Part shown: positions 27,960 to 33,203 of the stretch, piece after piece
How the letters are laid out: each line of letters begins with the position of its first letter
Numbering within the stretch: the first letter of the stretch is position 1
Source of the DNA: Asparagopsis taxiformis
Taxonomy: Eukaryota > Rhodophyta > Florideophyceae > Bonnemaisoniales > Bonnemaisoniaceae
Assembly: GCA_030407315.1 (NCBI GenBank)
Contig: JALQPE010000502.1
Span: 1 to 33,203, forward strand
Direction of reading: 5' to 3'
Length of the DNA: 33,203 bases
Notes under the pieces: generated by a model
What the model saw: only the letters and a program-made list of their open reading frames with translations
What the model was told of the DNA's origin: nothing
The model's database searches: none
Program-made: the position numbers and the translations under genes

Positions 27960-30500
27960 TCCCATTTAAGGTTTTCCGACCGCCCTGCTGTATCAGTATT
28001 TAGCCTATCCATTGAAAATCGTAGAAGGACACTTGGGGTTATCCGTCGTTCTTTAAGAAGCTATATATTAGACGGCAAGCCGCCGAGTCCTTCAATTGTA
28101 AAGTAATCGGAAGTTCGGTATTCATTTTGCTACCAAGGTGCGTTTCGCCGTCTGAGTCAGCTTGCCTCTCCATTAGCGTTAGTACTTGTCATCTTTACGT
28201 TACCCGTTCGTCGCTGATCTAGCGTTTACCCATGGCACTCCACCTGCTATATAAGCATTTTCCCTTTACCATGGAAAGCCTGTGGCGTGTGTGCCCCTGA
28301 ATCAAGATTATTCGGCCTCATGGTTTATTAACGGACCTTATTTTGTCGCTTCGCTCCCAACCTAGGGATCGCAGCCATTTTTGTTTACTCCATCTTTGGC
28401 TATAGTGATTTTCAAAAATCCGGCCTCACGCTTACCGCTTTATTAGCGCCTCCTTCAACGCCGCCCCGCTGTACTAGCTTCTCCTCTACCCTTCTACGGT
28501 CTCTTCTTTGCACGTGCCACAAGTGGTGCACGTGCCCACTCCCCGTGTCTGTGGTACGTAGTTCGGTAGAAGTAGCTGGTACGAGCTAGTGGACACGTTG
28601 TCCTGTAGACGAAACAAACGAACAGTGCCACCCGCTGGTGTTTGACTGTATGGTTAGGAAGGTAGAAGGTAGAGTAGTTAGCGGTAGACACGAGCGTCAC
28701 GACGCACAATCCACGCGTGGACTACGTTAACGAACGAGGTGGTACGCCACCGGAGGCGCTCTCAACCAAGCCCGTAGGCACTACACGCGATCAGCCTCAC
28801 GTGTGGCGATGGGTAGGGAGTACGCAGCTCGACGGAGACGAAGCCTCGTTAGGCGAAAACGTAATACGTAACGTAGAAGTCAGTCGTAGACTAGAGCACG
28901 TTGCCCGTTCGATTATTGTCCCCTTTCCCTCCCGGCACGATGCCAATACCAATATAGCCACGATGGCATCGCTTTACAGTGTAAACACCGCTCGTAACGT
29001 CCCCGAATGGGAAAGAACCTTGTGGGTCGCACGTAGGGACCCGTTGGTCCGTTGTCCGTTGCCAGTACGTTCGTTGCACACGTGTGCCGGTTGCGCGCGC
29101 ACACTGAGTGTGCGAGTCTCGCCAGCAATGTTCGTGCATTGCTGTCGCCGTTCGTGTCTGCCGAAATTCGAATTCCGCAAAAGTCGTGAATATTTGCCAT
29201 TTTAGAATTGGCCACGCATACTACAATTTCCACATATCAGGTTCCTTCATCTGCTTTGTGGACCACCATCCATGCTTTATCAGCTTCCTCAACCTTTTGT
29301 CTAGCGGCCACGCTGTATTAGCTCCCCTTCCTTTCCTTCCTGGCCGTTGATCATTCCCTTTACCGTAAAGTGTGTGACACATTAAGTGTCCGTTGACACG
29401 CAGTGTATCACCTTCACGAAGGAACACCTCAGTGAACCACTGATGAAGTGTTTGTGCTTTCCCTTTGTAGTTCAATGCCACTTGGTGAAGCGCTTACAGC
29501 TAGGTGTTTCACCTCCAATTTTGGGCACTTTACCTAATTCTTTTATTTCTCAACTATTTTGGACTATCTATTCTAACAGCGGTGCAATCACTGAACACGT
29601 GGCACGTGACACCAGTGATACACTGAATTGTACACTAAAGCTAACAGTTTACACTGTATTTACGGTGTGCCAGCGCCACCGGCGCACCCGTCACTTAGGG
29701 TTTTCCGACCACCCCACTGTATCAGAATTTAGCCTACCCATTGGGCACCAACCACAAGGACATTTAAGGCTACAAGCCATATGTAATTTATTATTTAACT
29801 AGAGGCGAACCGCCATGTCCTTTGATTGTAAAAGCCAGCCGGAAGCCCGGTGTCCAATCTACCCCCAGGGTGTGTTTTGCCTACTGATTCAGTGTGCTTC
29901 TCCCTTGGCAATGGTGCTTGGCACTCTTCCGGTGTCCCTTTTCGCTGATTCACCTTCTCAATGTCGGGACGCTGTATCAGCATTACACCTACCATGCGTC
30001 ACCAGTGGTGCGCGTGCCCCTCAATCAGGTGTCTTCGGCCGCCTGGTGCCCATCCGGAGGTATGGTTGCGAGCCACTCCCAACTTGCGTTTCGCAGTCTC
30101 TCATTGCAGCCTGCTTAGACTTTGGCTATAGTGTCTGGCCTGCTTCTGGAACCCATTCCCCGCTGTATCAGCTTTCTGTCCTGGCCGTCGTGCTGATTCA
30201 GCAACCCCCCCCGCCGACTAATCGGACTTGGTTATTGATGTGCTCCCAACTATCGTTTTGCAGTCTCATGGATGCCTGCTTCGTCGTTGGCTACAGCGCG
30301 GACCGCGCCGGCCCTGGTCACTCTCTGATTCAATTTTTGAATGGTTATTCTGCTGGATCAGCTTCCCTTTTCCCGATACCACGCTTCACCAGGGGTGCGC
30401 GTGCCCTTCGATCAGGTATCTTCGGGTGCATGGTACCCGGCTCTCGAGCCACTGCCCCTCCTCCACTGCACTAGCGTATCGCTGTATGCATCGCTGTACC
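27960..30500. repeat. Degenerate segmental repeat region
   Basis: Segment 27960-28175 is recognisably repeated at about 29690-29900 (shared GGTTTTCCGACC, CTGTATCAG.ATTTAGCC, CCGCC..GTCCTT..ATTGTAAA). Segment 28200-28470 is repeated at about 29940-30185 and partly again at 30228-30450 (shared GTGCGCGTGCCC, TCAATCAGG/TCGATCAGG, TTTGGCTATAGTG). A CGCTGTATCAGC-like motif recurs at least eight times. No reading frame is conserved between copies, so the repeats look noncoding. Confidence 0.6.
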
Positions 30501-30654
30501 AGCGCCCGCCCTATTCTATAGGGCTCCCCTTTCTTCTTCCCTTTTTTGCTTCTTATACAAGGCACTCATCCCTGTTGTGCCTGGTGTTCTCCCTTCTTCC
30601 CTATTAGGGTTGGTGAACCACAATCCTTTTGGCGCACCACAATGACTCACCATG

Positions 30655-30870
30655 TAACCACAGGATTCTAGACGGATCGTCTGTGTGGCCTTACAACCCA
30701 CACTAAGGCAGGAGCTTCGCCGTTGCTCTACCACACTCGACCCGAGCCTGACTACTGAGACACTGTCCTGGCAGGAGGGCTCGAACACCTCGCGGTGGCT
30801 CGCCGATTCGGCTTACGGCCAAGGCTGCCCGTTGTCGAATCGACCAAGCCATTGCACTACACCCTTGTAC
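30655..30870 (-). repeat. tRNA-like SINE-like unit 1
   Basis: On the minus strand there are two polymerase III-type motif pairs. One is an A-box-like ATGGCTTGGTCGATTCGAC with a downstream B-box-like GGTGTTCGAGCCC. The other is TGGTAGAGCAACGG with GGGTTGTAAGGCC. It is closely related to the unit at 30925-31190. The acceptor ends do not pair, so it is not scored as a functional tRNA. Confidence 0.5.
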
Positions 30871-30924
30871 CCTTGTATGGTTGGTCTGACAAGCCAGCCT
30901 CTCACCTGCATAGAAGTATCACTT

Positions 30925-31190
30925 AGACTAAGATTCTCAACGTATCGTCTGTGTGGCCTTACAACCAACTGTCAAGCAGGCGATCCGTCTTAGCTCTACC
31001 ATTTCTACCCTGAGCCTGAATACCGAGACAGGAGGGCTCAAACACCTCGTGCTGCTTAGCCGAATCGGCTCACAACCCCAAGTCGAATCGAAAGCTCGGA
31101 CATTGCACGACACAAGTGTCACTCTGCGACTGTGGGTGGTAAGCTTGGCAAGATTGTGGGACACTGCCTTTCTGCAGGGGGTGACAATGC
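30925..31190 (-). repeat. tRNA-like SINE-like unit 2
   Basis: A diverged direct copy of unit 1: shared CGTCTGTGTGGCCTTACAA, AGCTCTACCA, GGAGGGCTC.AACACCTCG and ATTGCACxAC blocks occur in the same order. A-box-like TGGTAGAGCTAAG and B-box-like GGTTGTAAGGCC motifs lie on the minus strand. Confidence 0.5.
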
Positions 31191-31310
31191 AATTAGTTTG
31201 CATCAAATACAGCTAAGGAGCTAGGATGGATCTCTGAGCGGTCACGAGCGCGTTAGGGGACGCGGGCGAAAGGTCGAGAACTAAAGTAACGGGCGCAGCG
31301 AGCGATGGAT

Positions 31311-31328
31311 CACGAAGTGTTGGCGCCA
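31311..31328 (-). other. Second primer-binding site
   Basis: On the minus strand, GTTACA is followed by AT and then TGGCGCCAACACTTCGTG. This is the geometry and the TGGCGCC start common in Ty3/gypsy elements. No coding region of this second element is recognisable next to it. Confidence 0.5.
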
Positions 31329-31330
31329 AT

Positions 31331-31543
31331 TGTAACTTGAATCCACGGGCACGTGTAGTAACGCGGGGGACAGCATTTTCAATATTAGTTTACTGTAGTA
31401 GAAGTACACGAAAAGTGTCAGTGTAATGGGGAATTTGTAGGGACCACAAGTTCCACCCCACTGGTTGGCTGAGACCATCGGTCCTCGCCACCGAGATCCG
31501 ACTTTAACATATTTGGTACGGTGAATCACTGCAGATGGTTACA
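31331..31543 (-). repeat. Orphan LTR-like sequence (about 213 bp)
   Basis: It begins TGTAACTTG and probably ends ATGGTTACA on the plus strand, giving short TGTAAC/GTTACA inverted ends, and abuts the primer-binding site. No partner copy is found in the window, so the right boundary is approximate. Confidence 0.4.
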
Positions 31544-31588
31544 ATAAAGTCAGTACTACCACTACGTTGTTGAAAAGGGGGCCTCAGA

Positions 31589-31940
31589 CAGTACTGGCGA
31601 GACAGTGATTTTTACTGTCTGAGACAGTAAAAATCACTATGCGGCAAATGAAAATTAATGCCACACTTGGAGACGTGATTTGCACTGTCTGGCAGACAGT
31701 CGGAACACTGTCTGCAGACAGTAAAAAACACTGTCCTCACAGTACTGTCTGAGGCAGTGAATGGAGACAGTAAAAATTAATGATTTATTCAATAGTTGGA
31801 TATGATGTAATTTACTGTACTGGGCAGTGTTGGCGGATAGTGTTTTGTATTGGCCCAAGGCAACATGGCCGGATAGTGAAATACGCTGCCTGGGACAATA
31901 GATGGAACCAACACGGTGCACTGTCCTGGGCAGTACCTGG
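31589..31940. repeat. GACAGT palindromic array, right copy
   Basis: Irregular GACAGTAAAA/TTTTACTGTC half-sites and palindromes of the same type as the array at 20990-21348, but on the other side of the retroelement block. The left edge carries ACTACCACTACGTTGTTGA, whose inverse occurs at the inner edge of the left array. It grades into the 35-bp tandem array. Confidence 0.85.
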
Positions 31941-32328
31941 AGACAGTGATTTTCACTGTCCTGGGCAGTACCTGTAGACAGTACTTTTGTGCTGCCCTGG
32001 GCAGTACCTGTAGACAGTACTTTGTGCTGCCCTGGGCAGCACCTGTTAGACAGTACTTTGTGCTGCCCTGGGCAGCACCTGTAGACAGTACTTTGTGCTG
32101 CCCTGGGCAGCACCTGTAGACAGTGTTCGTGCTGCCCTGGGCAGCACCTGTAGACAGTACTTTGTGCTGCCCTGGGCAGCACCTGTAGACAGTATTTCGT
32201 GCTGCCCCTGGGCAGCACCTGGAGACAGTATTTCGTGCTGCCCTGGGCAGCACCTGGAGACAGTATTTCGTGCTGCCCTGGGCAGCACCTGGGAGACAGT
32301 ATTTCGTGCTGCCCTGGGCAGCACCTGG
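31941..32328. repeat. 35-bp tandem repeat array, 11 units
   Basis: Eleven head-to-tail units, each starting AGACAGT and containing the 19-bp odd palindrome GTGCTGCCCTGGGCAGCAC (CACTGTCC..GGGCAGTACC in the earliest unit). Units differ by single substitutions or one-base insertions. Later units share TATTTCG and earlier ones TACTTTG, which fits local amplification. Minus-strand frames through it are simple repeat translations. Confidence 0.95.
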
Positions 32329-32345
32329 AGACAGTAAAAGTAGTG

Positions 32346-33019
32346 TCCTGATATAGTAAAATTCGGTGTCTGGGAGTGGTGGATGAGATGGAGCGTCACG
32401 CTGTCGTGGGCATCTTTCTGGGTAGAGGAAGGCAGTTCTAGCGCTATGAGGATGGGGGCATGGACGGTATTCATATGGGATGGACAGAATAGTACGGCTA
32501 GGAATTTTTATTTTCGTAGTGACTATGAGCTAGCGAGAGGTATACGCGGTAGGATAGGTAGCAATCTAAGAGGGTGCGATATGGGAAGCTTCACTCTGGA
32601 TTTGTTTATTTGCGCAGGCTACATTGAGAATAACAATCCTATGTTAAAAATGCTACTAAACTAACACTATTCCGACGAGTAAAACTAAAACTACTAGAAA
32701 AGTCTAGAAATCTATCAACTGATTGAGCTGCATGAATAAGCTAGGAAATGAGAGAAGAAGAAAAAATGATGTAGAGAAAGGAAACAAGTTAGTGACGTTG
32801 AATTGGAGAGGGAACTTGATGGTGATTTAGGAGACTAACGTACCTTAACAATACCATTGCATCAAATTGAGATATGTACTCACAGGCAGAAAAGAAAATT
32901 AGTGGAGAAGTGGTAAGAGAGAAAGATAAATGAAGTAGAATTGGAACACTCACCGACTGGAAACCTGAGAGAGAAAACGAATAGAAAACTGGGTTAGTGG
33001 CGTGAGTTGTGGAAACGTA
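32346..33019. other. Intergenic, no gene recognised
   Basis: Purine-rich sequence to the right of the tandem array. A 93-codon plus-strand frame at 32383-32664 shows no recognisable motif and is not called. No RNA gene is seen. Confidence 0.35.
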
Positions 33020-33175
33020 CCATCATGTTCATATCCGTCGGAGACAAAGCAACAACTTTGGCCTTGGGAGCCGTATTGATGATCTAAAACTTACGCTTTG
33101 GAAGCAGTTTAGATGATCTATACGGCTTCCACGGCCAGGGTTGTTGCTGTTGCTTTCCGACGGATATGAAGATGG
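33020..33175. repeat. Long foldback hairpin
   Basis: Two arms of roughly 65 bases are inverted copies with a few mismatches and small indels. The left arm begins TTCATATCCGTCGGA at 33028 and runs through AGCCGTATTGATGATCTAAA; the right arm ends TCCGACGGATATGAA at 33170. A loop of about 15 bases lies near 33094-33108. It could be a foldback transposon or a small-RNA precursor. Confidence 0.85.
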
Positions 33176-33203
33176 AAACGGGATCTCCAGAATCTGTTGT
33201 TTA

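Noticed and set aside
30655..31190. Functional tRNA genes
   Set aside because: Polymerase III box-like motifs are present, but the acceptor stems do not pair and the units are diverged copies of each other, which fits SINE-like remnants better.
21349..31588. A 10-kb DNA transposon bounded by the GACAGT arrays
   Set aside because: The inverted edge similarity is short (about 15-20 bases) and may simply be part of the repeat family. No transposase or target-site duplication was seen, so it is reported only as an observation.
31655..32474. Several minus-strand frames with repeated CCPGQ-type residues
   Set aside because: They are translations of the 35-bp tandem repeat, open in several frames because of the repeat unit, with no non-repeat domain.
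32383..32664. Small plus-strand gene of 93 codons
   Set aside because: There is no recognisable motif, composition or neighbour supporting it, and a frame of this length is expected by chance.

Overview
The window looks like nuclear DNA of an intron-poor eukaryote. It has long uninterrupted reading frames with nuclear-localisation-type basic clusters, Kozak-like ATG contexts, a decayed chromodomain-type Ty3/gypsy retroelement, tRNA-like repeat remnants and no bacterial operon organisation. A compact-gene red alga of the florideophyte type is my best guess, but this is inference and not proven by any single feature.

Layout. (1) 118-1406: a frameshifted remnant that looks like the C-terminal end of a DNA-transposon transposase. 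(2) 1527-16786: the interesting core. Three large genes each begin with a divergent ParB-like domain. Two are paralogues carrying a C-terminal double-stranded beta-helix 2-oxoglutarate/Fe(II) dioxygenase-like domain (2742-6002 and 7579-11226, plus strand). The third (16786-13319, minus strand) fuses the ParB-like domain to a beta-class DNA methyltransferase (DPPF, then FSG) and a C-terminal SET domain. Between and around them lie five clusters holding 18 copies of a 39-bp palindrome (P1), alternating with a second palindrome (P2). Four clusters are bounded by about 29-bp inverted repeats, so they look like discrete MITE-like units. (3) 17300-20463: two unrecognised convergent genes. One has an N-terminal region that could be a Tudor/royal-family-like fold, the other an N-terminal coiled coil. 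(4) 20990-21348 and 31589-32340: two arrays of a different palindromic repeat (GACAGTAAA/TTTACTGTC). (5) 21406-27919: a dead minus-strand chromodomain Ty3/gypsy element with one recognisable LTR. (6) 27960-31543: degenerate segmental repeats, two tRNA-like SINE-like units and a second orphan LTR end with primer-binding site. (7) 33020-33175: a long foldback hairpin.

How the genes may work together. The shared ParB-like module on predicted DNA-methylating, histone-methylating and oxidising (possibly demethylating) enzymes suggests a linked chromatin-modification set. In this reading the ParB-like domain would provide a common targeting or scaffolding function, and the homogeneous palindromes beside every one of these genes would be candidate recognition sites. 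The fusions and the palindromes are visible in the sequence. The functional link between them is a hypothesis.
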